Shown: positions 13,102 to 24,880 of the stretch, piece by piece
How the letters are laid out: every line of letters starts with the position of its first letter
How positions within the stretch are numbered: the stretch's first letter is position 1
DNA from: Anaeramoeba flamelloides
Lineage: Eukaryota; Metamonada; Anaeramoebidae
Assembly: GCA_027625915.1 (NCBI GenBank)
Contig: JANTQA010000029.1
Span: 3,410,001-3,474,000 of the forward strand
Direction of reading: 5' to 3'
DNA length: 64,000 nucleotides
Translations under genes and position numbers: made by a program
The notes under the pieces: model-generated
The model's database searches: none
What the model saw: only the letters and a program-made list of their open reading frames with translations
What the model was told of the DNA's origin: nothing

Positions 13102-13308
13102 ATGAAAAAAACAAGACAAGAAGAAAACAATTTGGAAATAATCTACCAGTTTGAAAATGGAAACAGTTTAAGTTTGATTACAAATCAGCTAGATGTTGGA
13201 ATTAAGAAAGGCCATTCTTGGATTGACTCTGGGACAAATAAAAGAAAAAATCAAGAAAAAAACAATTCCAACAAAATACAAATGATTGTGGCTTTATCTT
13301 TAAAATGA
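13102..13308 (+). pseudogene. Helix-turn-helix transposase-like remnant
   Basis: The 68-residue frame contains NLEIIYQFENGNSLSLITNQ followed by LDVGIKKGHSWI. This has the spacing of the first helix-turn-helix in Tc1/mariner-type transposases or a homeodomain-like recognition unit. It stops early, and the following sequence has no continuing catalytic domain. The local G+C is higher than in the surroundings. It could also be chance, and I am not sure. The frame is open further upstream, but that part is hydrophobic AT-rich noise. Confidence 0.35.
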
Positions 13309-14050
13309 GACTTTAAAGAACCAAAGTTTGATGTGCAAAGAGTTATAAATAACTTGTAAAGAACCTTTCCCCAATTCACCTTGTTCAAAGGTTTTTATTG
13401 ATTTGATAATTTTTTTTCCCATACAATTTACAAAATGAGATTTCCCATTTCAAATAAAAGGGCTCATCAATTTTTAAAATATTTAATTTTAATTTTTATT
13501 GCGTTTTTTTAATGAGTTTTAAATCTTCAGTTGAGTGTTTATTATGTTTTAATGTGTTTATTAATTTTTAGAATGATACTACAATTAATTTGATTCAATT
13601 ATGGATAATTCTTGAAAATTTCTGTGCACTTTTATTTGAAAAAGAGTTTTTTTTTATATAAAGCAATATATATATATATATATATATCCCCTAATTTCTC
13701 TATTATATATCTAAACAGCCTTACAGTCTTAAAAAAAATAAAAGAAAAAGAAAATTAAAAAAACCTAAAAAAAATCAAATATTCAAACATTAATTAGAAT
13801 TTATCAAAAGTTTGAAATGTTCATAATTTCATAATAAACTTGTTTTTTTAATGGAAAAATTCAACTATGATACAAAAAAAAAATACTGAATTACCTATTA
13901 AGTTTTAAAATTACAAAATCTTTAAAAGTTAAAGTTTTTAAAGAAAAGTAAACCAACTATAAAAAGTCTAACCAAACAAAGGGGAGACAAAGAAACCAAA
14001 TAAAGCAAAACGCGCCCAATTAAAAGGGAAATGAAGGTGTGTCTTTATAA

Positions 14051-15090
14051 CTAAATAGTAAGATTTGCTTTCACACCAAAAAACATTTTGAATTCATTTA
14101 ATCTCTTTTTAGATTTTAAATTAACGGAGGTTGTTAAAGAAAAATTTGTTTTCTTGAAAAGTTCTGTTGCAAAAAGGATCGAAAAGTTTCCTGCCTTTTC
14201 AATCGTTCCTTTTATTTTTGTTTTGTTGTTTAATTGCGAATGGAAACCAAATGAGAGATTATCATTTTTTGTGCTATCTTTTTGAAAATAATTGACCGAA
14301 TGGAGACTTAAATGTAATTTTGGGTATAGGGTTGAATATATTGAACTATTGAATTGTTCCCCAAAATTGTGAATACCAAGAGCCAAAATTAAATTTTTAT
14401 TTGGTTTATATTGGAAAGTGGTCTTGAAATTGGGGCTTTTGAAATTGTTTGGGTTGACGTTCCCATTAACACCAAAATTGAAATTTTTATACTTTGTTGT
14501 TGTTGAGAAATTTAGATTTAAAGTTGGAATTACGCACCTCCCAGCGAGTGTTAGATAATTGTTTTTATATTTTGACCAACAAATAGCTTGATTTGGTTTA
14601 TTTTTTACTGTTGTTTTGTGCAAGAAAATAAGAAAGAATATAAGAAAAAAAGAATAAAAAGGGAGAAGGAACAAAATGGGTGAAGGGATGAAGGAAGGGG
14701 TGGAAAAACAAAAAAAAAAAAATGGTTTTATTTCTTTTGTTTCTTACCTATGATCCCAGATCGATTATTCTGATGTATTAACCCCTTTGTAACAATGTTT
14801 ACCATTAATTTATTAGCTTCAGTAAACACACCATTGAAACTCACAAGATCGTTATATTTATACCTCGCTAATAATTTAGATCCAAGCTTCCACTCAGAAT
14901 TTTCTTTTGTGAGGCTGTTTGTGGAATTTAATGTGACGCCATTTTCAGTTTTTGTTTCTATTGAAAAGGTGTTCTTATAATTAAACCAAGAAAAGAGATT
15001 TCTGATTTCTGAATTTAGTTTGTGATAAAATTTTGCATTGTTATGTTGGCTATCTTTGTTTTTATGAAATCTGTTTAATTGAAATTGCAT
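14051..15090 (-). CDS. VDAC-like mitochondrial outer-membrane porin, 2 exons
   Basis: This is a predicted voltage-dependent anion channel (Porin_3 family), a 19-strand beta barrel that passes metabolites across the outer membrane of mitochondria or related organelles. Exons are 15090-14748 and 14607-14051, giving 299 residues against about 283 for human VDAC1. The 140-base intron starts GTAAGA and ends CAG. The N-terminal helix region is followed by IETKTENGVTLNSTNSLTKE, which aligns with human [20 protein letters not shown]. The C-terminal strands end FFGVKANLTI, like VDAC's final GLGLEFQA strand. An acceptor at 14587 would also keep the frame. No transmembrane helix or signal peptide is present, as expected for a barrel. 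Tom40 is the nearest alternative, but the N-terminal match favours VDAC. Confidence 0.85.
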
Positions 15091-16638
15091 CCGTAAGATG
15101 AAATAAAAAAAATGATCATTTTAATATTTCTCTTTTAGGATAGAATCCTTAAATTAGAGTCATTGTCCTTCAACAAAATGCTATTTCTACTGTATGTAGA
15201 TGTATAATATTTCATTTGAATGACTGTCATTAATAATTGTCCCTTAATCAGGTAATAATCTTGTGTTGAACCCCAAAAAGTAATTATAAGATAACCCAAA
15301 ATTGTGGAACAAATTCGATTGATTTGATAGTTGAATTTGATAAACTTCGCGATTTCTGAGAAATTGTAGAATTTATGGTCTTTTTTCTACTTTTTTGTAA
15401 TTTGCAATAATCCTTTTTCTCCTAACATAATCAAAATTTACATTGAAAAAGTCTGACAAACTCAATAAATTTATCAAAATATCTCTTGCTACCAGGTCCA
15501 CAATCTTTCCCAATATTATAACTGTACAAAGAAACTTGAATATAGTCAGGATATCAGGAGATATTTGAGGAAAATAAAATTGTTTTTTTAATTTCCTTTA
15601 TTTGTGTATGAAAATAACTTTTTTGATTATTATCTTTACTATTTCTTCAAAAAAACGTCAAGTTGTCAAAAGATCAAAGAAATTTAATAGGATAAAAAAA
15701 TTTTTTTTTTCTCAATTTTTTTTTTCTCTGGTTAAAATATAAAAACCAAAATTCAAATTTTTTGATAAAGTAAAAACAGTTCAAAAATAACAATAATACA
15801 ATTTCATTCAAATTAAAAATAATTTTGATTTTTGTAAAATACTACAAACATTTTTTCATCTTTTAGTTTTTTATTTCCATTTCATTTTTTGAATTACCTA
15901 ACTTATTTCAACCTATCAAATTATTATTAAGAATAATTGATATTATGTTAAAGTTGAGTTGTTTAAAAAACAACAACTAAAAAAAATTAGTTGAAGGAAA
16001 TCTAACCATTTGATCGATCAAAAAATTTTTAATTCAAATTTCAACAAATATACCAATACATTTTTTTCTTTTTCTCTCTCCAAAATTTTGTAAAATCACC
16101 AATCCAAATGCTTTAAGTTTTTTTACTTATTTATTTTTACAAACATAGTTATTTATTTTTTAAATTTTCTTTCTTTACATTTTTTTTTATATACTCTTCA
16201 TTTTATCTTAGAAAACTAAATTGAGTTGAAAATTCTTCTATGTCTGTTTCTCTACACTCTTTGAATTAGAAGACAAACATTTAATTATTTCAAAATTCTC
16301 TCTTTAACAGATTAATTGCTGTTTTAAATTTACCCCTTAACAAGAAAATATCTCTCCAAAATTTTTAACACACCCATGAATTATTATATTGAGAATTATT
16401 TATTTTTTGTGTTCTGTGGGGATTATAATTTTAAACAATTTGTTAACATTTGAATTAGTTAAAGGTTCTATTTTAATATTTCTTCAAGAATTGATTAAAT
16501 AAGATTTTTTTTTCAACAATTAAATTTTGAATTTGAAAATTTTGAATTGGGATATTGAAACAATAAAAATTAAAAAATCACCAAAACAATTAAAAATGTA
16601 ATTATTATTTGCAGATAAAAAAAAAAAACCTTTAAAAA
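15091..16638. other. Spacer between porin start and SMC4 stop
   Basis: 1.5 kb upstream of the porin gene and downstream of SMC4. Its right part (about 15940-16560) is a copy of the five-copy repeat; the rest is AT-rich with no recognisable gene or motif. Confidence 0.6.
15940..16560 (-). mobile_element. Five-copy dispersed TIR repeat, copy C
   Basis: In reverse orientation it carries the family's landmarks: TTAAAGTTGAGTTGTT, CTAACCATTTGATCGATCAA, CTCTCTCCAAAATTTT, AACACACCC and a final AATTTTGAATTGGG. It looks partly duplicated internally, because CTCTCCAAAATTTT occurs twice, at about 16076 and 16352. It stops about 80 bases short of the SMC4 stop codon. Confidence 0.65.
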
Positions 16639-19600
16639 TTATTTAAATAAAAATGCAATCTGTGAAGTTTTGTTATGATCATAAGTACCAATTAACAAAC
16701 TAGATTTTTCAAAAAGTTGGGGGCGATGACTGACTACGATAAATTGAACATCGTTAGAATATTGTTGGATGAATTTGCCCAACCTATCGCAAGAAAACCC
16801 ATCCAAAGCGGAATCAAATTCATCCCAGATAAAAAAAGAGGTTGAATAAACTTGTTGAATTGATAGTGATAATGTTATTACGGCCAAACTTTTCTGACCA
16901 CCTGAAAGATTTTGGAATAGTTTGAAGTTTGATTTATCTGGTTTAACTTTGAAATATACACCATCTGAAAAGGGGTCTATTGTATTGAATTGTAAATAAC
17001 AATCCCCAACTGACATAAAATTGATTTTTTTATAAATCTCTGATAATTTATTATTCAGCAAATCCATTTCTCTTTGGAAAATCTGTCTTCTTTGATTTTC
17101 AATTTTTTCTTTAATCCGCTGTGTTTTCTTTAATGCCAATTGTACCTTTTTTTTTTGTTTTTCTTCTTCAATTAATTTTTTTTGCAAATTCAAATCTTCT
17201 TCTAACACACCAACATTTATGTCCTCTTCCATTTGTTGTAATTTTTTATTAAAATCTTTAATTTGGATTAATAACATTTCTAAATTTTCTTTATCAATTT
17301 TATTATTTTCAATTTCCATATCCATCTCCATCTCCATTCCCATCTCAGATTCATTATCAGATTCCAAGTCAGATTCCAAGTCAGATTCCAAGTCAGATTC
17401 CAATTCAGATTCCAGATCACCTTTATTTTCTTTTTCAATTTCAATTTCTATTTCCAAATCTTTTTCTTTTTCAATATCCATGCCCGTTTCTTTTTCTTTC
17501 CCCTTACCCTTACTATTACCATTTTCTTTACCCCCAACCTGTTCATTTTCTAATTCTTTTAATTTTTTATTCTTATTCTTCATTTCCTTTCTTTTAATTC
17601 TCTCTTCTGATTTTATTTGATTGATAATTTCATTAAATTGTTGATAAAATTCTTCTTGATCTTTTAAAACTTTATTTAAATCAGCATTTTTATCTTTGAT
17701 TTTAAATTTCATTTTTTCAATTCGTGAATTAACAATTTGTTGTTTTTCTTCGATCTGTTCAATTTGTTCAAGATTTTTTTTTTTCTTATTGATAAATTTG
17801 GACAGTTCTTGTTTGCCTTCTTTCCATTGTTTTCTTGATTTTTTTTCTTCAATTTTCAATTGTTTGATGTCTTCAATATTAATGCTTATATCATTTTCTA
17901 CGGCTTCGATTTCATTTTTTAATTTGTTATGATTTTCATTAATTTGATTTAATTTGTTTTTCGTTCTGTTTTTCTTATTTATTAATCTTTTGATTTCTTT
18001 ATTTAGCTTAATAACTGATTTCTCAAAGGTTTCTGTTTTAGAAATTGCCAATTCAAGTTTTGTAAATTTTTCGTTAAATGTGTTTAATTTTTCAAGGGAC
18101 TCTTTCGAAATTACAAAGGTTTCAATTTCTTCATTGATTTGTTGCAATTCAATGTTGATTTGTTCCTTTTTTTCATAAATAAATTTTAATTCATTTGTCA
18201 ATGTTTCCACTTCAGATTGGTTATTATTTATCAAAGTATTTTTTTCAATTCTTTCATTTTGATATTGCTTTAATTCTGATTTTATTCTTCTTAATATTCT
18301 TTGTGTTTCTTTAATTTTTGGATTTAATTTTCCGATCTCCTTTTTAAAAAAATATGATTTTTTTCTTGTATTTCTTGATAATTACCTTTTTGAATATTTA
18401 TTGACTTATTCAAATTCTTTTCAAGGATTTGGAATCTTAATATCTTTTCCGTTGGCTTTCTATAACCACCATTAATTTCCCCATCAGAATAAAATAAATC
18501 ACCTTCTTTTGTTGCAAAATTAAATTTTTTGATTTTCAAACTCATTTTTTCTGCAGTTTTAACATCTGAAATTAACCATTTTTTTGTTAATTGGAAAAAT
18601 ACTGGATAAAATTTTTCATGATTTAATTCGATAGCATTAATTAATTTCATGGAATTGCTTGGTATATATTTATCAAAATTTTGATTGTTATTGTTTTTTT
18701 GATTTCAAATCATTTAAAATTTCACATCTAACAACACCTAGCCTATGTTCTCGGAATTGCTTAACAATTTCAATTGCAATATCTCGATCTTCAACAACAA
18801 TAGTTGATGATAATTTGTTTCTTAGTATTGTATTAAGAACAAATTTATATTCTAAATCAACATGACACAAGTCTTTTAGAAACCCATAAATCCGATTGGG
18901 GTAATCTAATTTTAATTGGTCAAGAATCTTTTCCATTTCATGTACATTTTTCGTTTCCGATTGGAGCCTGAGCAAGGCTCTTTCAGCCATTGTTTTATTG
19001 GACTCATCTTTCACTAAAAGATCTGTTTTTTGGTTGATCTGTTCCTTTGTTGTTTGGATTTTATTATCCAAAAAGGTAATTTCATTTGAGTGCTTTTCGA
19101 GATTCATTTTCAAATTATTTAATCGATCACTTCGAACTTGAGAATCCCTTTCCAAATTTTTTAATTTCTTTAGCACCAGTTTTTGTCTTTTTTCCAATCT
19201 TTCGTTATTTGATTTGGATTCTTTAACTTGCTTTATCAATTTTTTATATTCATTATTTGCTTTTAAAGATTTCATTTGTTTGACTAATTGTTGTTTTATT
19301 TTTTTATTGTTTGTTTCCTCTTGTGTGTTTGCATTTTTGCTTGTGCTTTCCTTTTTTTGCTTCTTTTCAATTGATTTTAAGGATTTTTCTTTTTTTTTGA
19401 TATCCTCTTTGGTTTGCTTCAGTGTCTTCTTTTGCAAATCAATCGATTTTTTTACTGTTTTCATTCTTCTTTTTAAAGACTCTGTTTGTTTTTCTTTTTT
19501 TCCTTTTTTATGATCTCTTCAGAATTCAATTTCTCGTTGGATCGATCGAAAAAATGTTTTTAATTGGTCAACCTTTTGATCACATTTTTGTCTTTTCGTT

Positions 19601-20821
19601 TCAATTTTTTCCATTTCTTGTTTCAATTCTTTCATTTGTTCATTTAAATCCTTGTTTTGTGTTTTTTCTTGTTTTAATTGAGAACTTTTTTTTTGAATAA
19701 CCTCATCTAACTCCTTTTTCGTTTGATAAAAATAAATTCTTTTTTGTTTCACATAATCAAAGGTTTGCTCTTGTAAGTTCCTTTTTGTTTCTTCATAGTC
19801 CTGAAATTTTTTAACTTCAGGTTGCAAAGTGTCTCTGTGCCTTGAGATTTCAAATATCTTTTGATTGATTTTCCCATTTTCTTCTTCCAAGATTTCACAT
19901 TCTTTGTTCTTTTCATCAATCTCATTCCTTAAAGACACAGTGCCTACAATTTCTTCTAAAAATTCTAACAGAGTTTGTGGCCCACTTTCAACAATCCCCA
20001 AGTTTCGGTTTTGAAAAATTACAAATCGATCAGAGTGCTTTAAATCAATACCAAATTTTAACAAATAATTTGTTAATTCCGATTTTTTTATTGCTTTGAA
20101 TTTTTTTGTTTTTGCTTGTCTTGAGATAATAACTTGAACTGTAACTATTTCTTCCGTTGGCTATTTTAATTGGGGTTGTTTTTAAATAGTTTTTGAAAGA
20201 CTTTGAGTCTTCAAATAGTCTTTTGGTTGGTGAGTATTGTTCAATTACTTGTGAGTTCTTTTTTGTTTTTTTTCTGTTTTACATTTTTTTTTGCTTATTC
20301 TGTTTCTTGTTCTTCTCTTCATCAGAAACAAAATTGGAGTCATTACTTTTTTTTGAATTCGAATTTGGATTTGGGCTGTAGTCTGAGTCTGAGTTGGAAC
20401 TTGAATTTGTTTTACTTCCAGAAATAATTCCACCATTATTATCTTTATTATTTGGGAAATTATTTATGGGCGATCGTCTCTTTTTTAAATTGATCCTTAC
20501 TTGCCTTTTAAAGCTTAATTTGATTTTAGGATTTGAGACATAGTGACAATTTAAAATAACAATTGCCTTTCTTTTGTGAGGTGGTAATTGATCGTTCACA
20601 ATCCGATCCAATGAATCAACCCTGATCCCACTTCCTTTAAATCCAAAAACAAAACAAATGGCTTCTAAGATCGTAGATTTGCCACTTCCGTTTGGTCCTG
20701 ATATTGCAGTGAAGGTATCAAAGTCAACAGTCACTTTCTTGCGAAAACATTTAAAGCCAGAAATAATAATAGATTCAATTTTCAATCCTTCTTTGGTTAT
20801 TAATTCATCGTCTTCCAACAT
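16639..20821 (-). CDS. SMC4: SMC4-like condensin ATPase, reading frame interrupted
   Basis: This encodes a chromosome-structure ATPase of about 1,390 residues with a head, coiled coil, hinge, coiled coil and head. Walker A is GPNGSGKST at residues 42-50. A SMC4-type segment has GIDLKHSDRFVIFQ followed by LLEFLEEIVGT. The hinge ends near EGDLFYSDGEINGGYRKP. Near the C-terminus, DPFSDGVYFKVKP and LSGGQKS form the signature, and FFIWDEFDSALDG is Walker B with its acidic pair. DPFS..V.F.V.P and LIGTY favour SMC4 over SMC1-3. The head has a Ser/Asn-rich insert near 20300-20420 and an acidic ESDL repeat in the second coil. The frame changes near 20281, 20101, 19500, 18694 and 18346, all at or near A/T runs. 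No GT-AG intron explains these breaks. Conserved domains on both sides suggest sequence error rather than decay. Confidence 0.85.
17357..17415 (-). repeat. 12-bp coding repeat, ESDL units in the SMC coil
   Basis: The plus strand repeats AGTCAGATTCCA about four times, with a variant at the end. On the coding strand this gives Glu-Ser-Asp-Leu units, an acidic stretch unlikely to form heptads, so it is probably a loop in the coiled coil. A flanking stretch alternates Glu with Met, Ile, Lys and Asp. Confidence 0.9.
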
Positions 20822-22830
20822 AAGGATTGTTGGTTGTGCTTTTTCAGAAAAGTTTAAAAAAAAAATAAAGTTTTGAAAAAATAGAAAAAATGTTCCAAAA
20901 ATAATCTTTCACTTTTAATAGTTATTCTCTCACACAGTCTATTTTTGAGGGTTGTAATCCAGTTATTTTCCCAATTTTTAGAAAAAGTTTACTGAATTTA
21001 TTCAGAAAATTAGATTGATTTTTGAATTAAAAGAGAATACAAGCAACATAATCAAATTAAAATTTACTGACTATTTATATTTTAAGCACTACTAAGAGGT
21101 TGGAGTAAAATGTTTCAAGACTAAAAAAAAATTTAATATATTAAGTGTTGAAAGGATAATTAAAATTTAATATGTATTTTTGGATTTCATGGAATTTTGG
21201 AAAATTTTTTGTTGATCCAAAAACTTTAATTATTTTTTGAATGAAACAAGATAAATTTGAAATCAATTTTGTTTACCTCTTGTCAAACTTTCCCTCAAGA
21301 TAATTTTGAAGGGTAATTATGCCCTTGTCTTTAACACAATAATATTGATTATAAAGTTCAAGGTACCCTTCTCATCTTGGACTTTTGGATTTAGAAAGAC
21401 TTTTCAAGGTAAATTTTCAATTTGGGTTCATAGAATAAGTTTTAAACAACAAACAAATTTTTGAAATAAACCTAAAATTTTCTATAATCTTGCCTAAATT
21501 ATAGTTAGGTAAAAAAACTCTCAATACAAGATAAGGGTTTCTGGGGGTGTTTCTGTTTTTTTAGTTTGAAAAATAAAAAAAACTGTAAATTAAAAAAAAG
21601 TTTTGTCTCTTTCCCAAATTCAAAAAAAAACAATGGTTAACAGAAGATAATTTTGTTGAATCACTTCTCTTCAATAATAATAAAAAATAAAAATGTAAAA
21701 TTATAATTTTAACAAGATCTATTCACATTTCATTCTTTAAAGCTCTTAATTTAAATTGTATCTTTAATATTTATTTCTAATAAGCATAATTATCAGAAAA
21801 ATATAAACATTTAGAATCGTTCAAACGGTAAAAAAAATAAATTTGTATTAGGCACGAAACATATTATTTTGGTTCTTAACTAATCACTCGTATCCTTTCC
21901 ATGATTTTTAAGAGTGGTTACAAAAAAGTATTATCTATATATAAAAACCCGAGATCCAAATTTAAGAGTGAAAGACTAATAACTTGAAAGGTATTTATAA
22001 CCCATAAACTTTTGATGGGCACAATTAAGATCGTATACCAATAATTTTTTTTATTAAATTATGGTTATTGGATATATAGATATAATTGTTTTTTATATTA
22101 TTAAATGAGTTGAAGAAAAAATGAAAAAGAAAAAAAAAAAAAGAATTTTATGTAATTATTACAATTTTTTTGCATTTTTTATATTATTTTATGCCTTATA
22201 TACTCTCTAATAATGTATACTAAATATTAATAGGGATGTAATAAATAATTTTTTTTTTGCGTTGATAATTGAAATTTTTATTTCCCTATGATTCAATCAC
22301 CTAAAAAAAATTTTTTTTAAAAGATCAAAATAAAACACAACATAATTTAAATTTTCCAATTGATAACCTTAAAAATCAATTTTTTTCTGAAATATCTTCC
22401 AATATGTTATTTTTAACTTATAAATCTAGATATTTTATAGATATATTATCTTTTTGTAATTACTAATATATTTATAATTCAAGCAGGATACTCTTTCATC
22501 TGATATTCAATTCTGAAATATTGATTTTATTTTTAATTATTAATCTGCCAAGTGGTACAAAAAAAGTGTCCAAAAAATAAAGAGAGATAATAAATGAGTA
22601 TATATTTTAATGAAAAGTTTCTTTTTGGAAAAAAGGTATGGGTAAATGAAAATATTTTCACATTTCAAACTAAAGACCAATATAAAAATCCATCCAAAGT
22701 TAAAGAGTTATCAGCTAAGAATAAAAATAACACTTGGCCACATGATCATGAAAAAAATTTTGATAAAAAAATTAAACATAAGTCAAACCTGACACTTTTT
22801 GATAACTTCACTTAACATTAACACTAAGCT

Positions 22831-23042
22831 TAATTTCAAAAATAGGGGCAAATTTTTGATTGAAAAAAAAATGTAATTTCTCATTTAGTGAATACCAAAA
22901 CTCATTCCCAGAAAAATCAGAACTTAAAACTAAAAAATAACTGTCTAAAACACCCTTTTCTGTTTTAATTATTATTTCTAATAAAAGAATAGAGAAAAGA
23001 AACCCATAAAGAAAAAAATCAATCTGACCCTATTTTTGAAAT
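22831..23042. mobile_element. Small TIR element TTTCAAAAATAGGG
   Basis: The left end is ATTTCAAAAATAGGGGCAAA and the right end is TCTGACCCTATTTTTGAAAT, its inverted form. The length is about 210 bases and there is no reading frame. Another inward-pointing end of the same type is at about 23727-23747, and a lone forward end at about 12727. Nested or partial insertions are possible. Confidence 0.65.
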
Positions 23043-24179
23043 GATTTTTCATCTTAAAATTATCCATTTAAGATTCACCATTGCTTCCAAGAACCTTTTG
23101 AAACAACTTTCCATCAGAGTTATCAGATTTTTACTATTCACCCATTTGGTATCAACCCAAACTTTCCTTGATACCTTTTTCAAGATAAAAAGAATGTCAA
23201 CAAAAGAAAGAAAAAGAAAAAGAAAAAGAAAAGAAAACGAAAACAAAACCAATTTTTTGAATGTACAACAAAGAACTCAAAGATAAAATGAATACGATCA
23301 CATTCATCACATTGTCTCCAAATGAAAGAGAAAAGAAGATCTTATTTGATCTTGCTATTTCTTCACTTTTCAAGGAACCATTGTAACTCATTAAAGCAAA
23401 TTTGGTTGATACTTGTTTTTGAAGCAAACACTTCTTGGGTGTTTTACTTTCTTTGAATTTTACAATCCCTTTCTCCAATGCTAATTAATCTCATCTCTTG
23501 AATATTAACGGTTTTCAAAAATGTTCTTGTTCATTCAACATAAAAGTAAAAATATGGAATCATTTTGAAAGAAAAATTGCAAAAAAATGAATTCAACTTT
23601 GGGAAATTTTCATTAAAAGAAGATTGTTTCTTGATATTAAATATTCAATAATGACTTTTAAAAGATATTGGGTTCAGAATATTTGGTTAACACAACACAC
23701 ATACCAATAATTTAGAAAATACTAATGATGACCCTATTTTTGAAATTTAGCTTATTTATTAATAAAAGATCTTGGATCAAAAATTATTTTTCAAGATATT
23801 TTACAATTTAAGTTGGAAAACTTAATTTTCTTTTAAGATTTTTTTCAAATTTAATTGTAAATAATATGAATAAATTTTTTTTCCAGAATTTAGAGATTAT
23901 TTTCAAATCTTTTAAATGTTATATTAAATTAAATAAATATCTTATAATGGCTAATCAATTATTTTGACAATTAAAGAATTATTTATTTTTTAATTATTTA
24001 AATTGGAATATATAAATATATTCGATTTTACAATAAATATTATGATGATTTTTTTTGCTATATTTCAGTTTTATTATACGAGTATAACATTTTCAAAAAT
24101 ATTAGTTATTATCTACCAAAATAAATATCTCAAAGTTGAATTAAACTAAAATTCACCCCTCTATTTATTTGGAATTTTT

Positions 24180-24226
24180 CCCCCCCCCCCCCCCCCCAAA
24201 AAAAAAAAAAAAAAAAAAAAAAAAAC
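24180..24226. repeat. Poly-C run directly followed by poly-A run
   Basis: About 17 C are followed immediately by about 27 A. Such a junction is rare in this AT-rich sequence and marks a place where assembly length is unreliable. Confidence 0.9.
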
Positions 24227-24589
24227 ATCTTTTCATTCTCGAATAGAAACTTTTAAAAAAACCCACTGAGACTTAAAACAATAAATACAATAGCCTCACA
24301 AATTTGAAGTTCTGTAATTTCGATTATATTGAAAATAAACTTTATTATTAATAAACAAAGGTTTATGAAAGTAGTAGTTTTGTTTAACTAAATTTTTTAT
24401 TTTTTATTTTCGTTACCAGCGCACACCTACTAAAAAACATTCTTTTCCCAATTTCGGAGACTATAAACTTTTTGGGTGATTTAGCTTTTATAAAAAACCA
24501 TGCTAAAATCGATTTTAATTATAAAATATCTGTAAAAGTTCTAATTTTTGAATATTTTTTAGACTGATTTTTTTTTCTTGATTTTATAA

Positions 24590-24880
24590 CCAAAAACCCA
24601 AGTACAAAAATTCTACTGATTATTAAAATTACTATGGAATTCAAAACATCAAAATTAAACCCAAATTTAATCATTTTCAATTTGACAAATTTAAAATTTC
24701 ATTGCAAATAATAGCAAAATTGAAATATTTCATATTTTTTAATATATTATTTATCGATTAACAAGAAATTGACTTCAAGGTTTTAACAATAATCATTATT
24801 TCAATTTGAGGAATTTCGGTTTCAGATATCCTTTTTGATCTGTAAAAATGAAGTATAAAAATATTTGAAAAATTTTCTTT
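24590..24880 (+). repeat. Dispersed repeat shared with 38630-38930, copy 1
   Basis: Several blocks match the second copy in the same order and orientation: AACCCAAATTTAATCATTTT, CAATAATCATTATTTCAA and TTTCGGTTTCAGATATC followed by TTGATCTGTAAAAAT. Overall divergence is considerable. Its ends and family are unknown. Confidence 0.65.

Larger units (their letters stand above)
10939..14050. other. Intergenic region between RPL11 and the porin gene
   Basis: Both flanking genes end into this 3.1-kb spacer, so it should hold two 3' ends. It contains a decayed MITE (11801-11994), a helix-turn-helix transposase-like remnant (13102-13308), a TA repeat (about 13667-13687) and a single TTTCAAAAATAGGGGCAG end at about 12730. 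No gene is otherwise supported. Confidence 0.65.

Noticed and set aside
17219-17620. Plus-strand Ser-rich frame opposite SMC4
   Set aside because: It is antisense of the SMC coiled coil with its ESDL repeat; no homology.
20279-20281. TAA reassigned to glutamine, because the SMC4 frame continues after it
   Set aside because: Every other supported gene ends at TAA in the expected place. Two length errors in the neighbouring A9 and A8 runs explain the stop equally well.
22594-22815. 73-residue plus frame with fairly normal composition
   Set aside because: It is isolated, with no recognisable family. It directly abuts the TIR element at 22831 and is more likely a chance frame or decayed element sequence.
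23045-23500. Transposase C-terminal remnant (minus strand around VWVDTKWVNSKNL)
   Set aside because: It is suggestive of decayed coding DNA by composition, but the frames are short and no catalytic motif is visible, so it is not listed as a gene.
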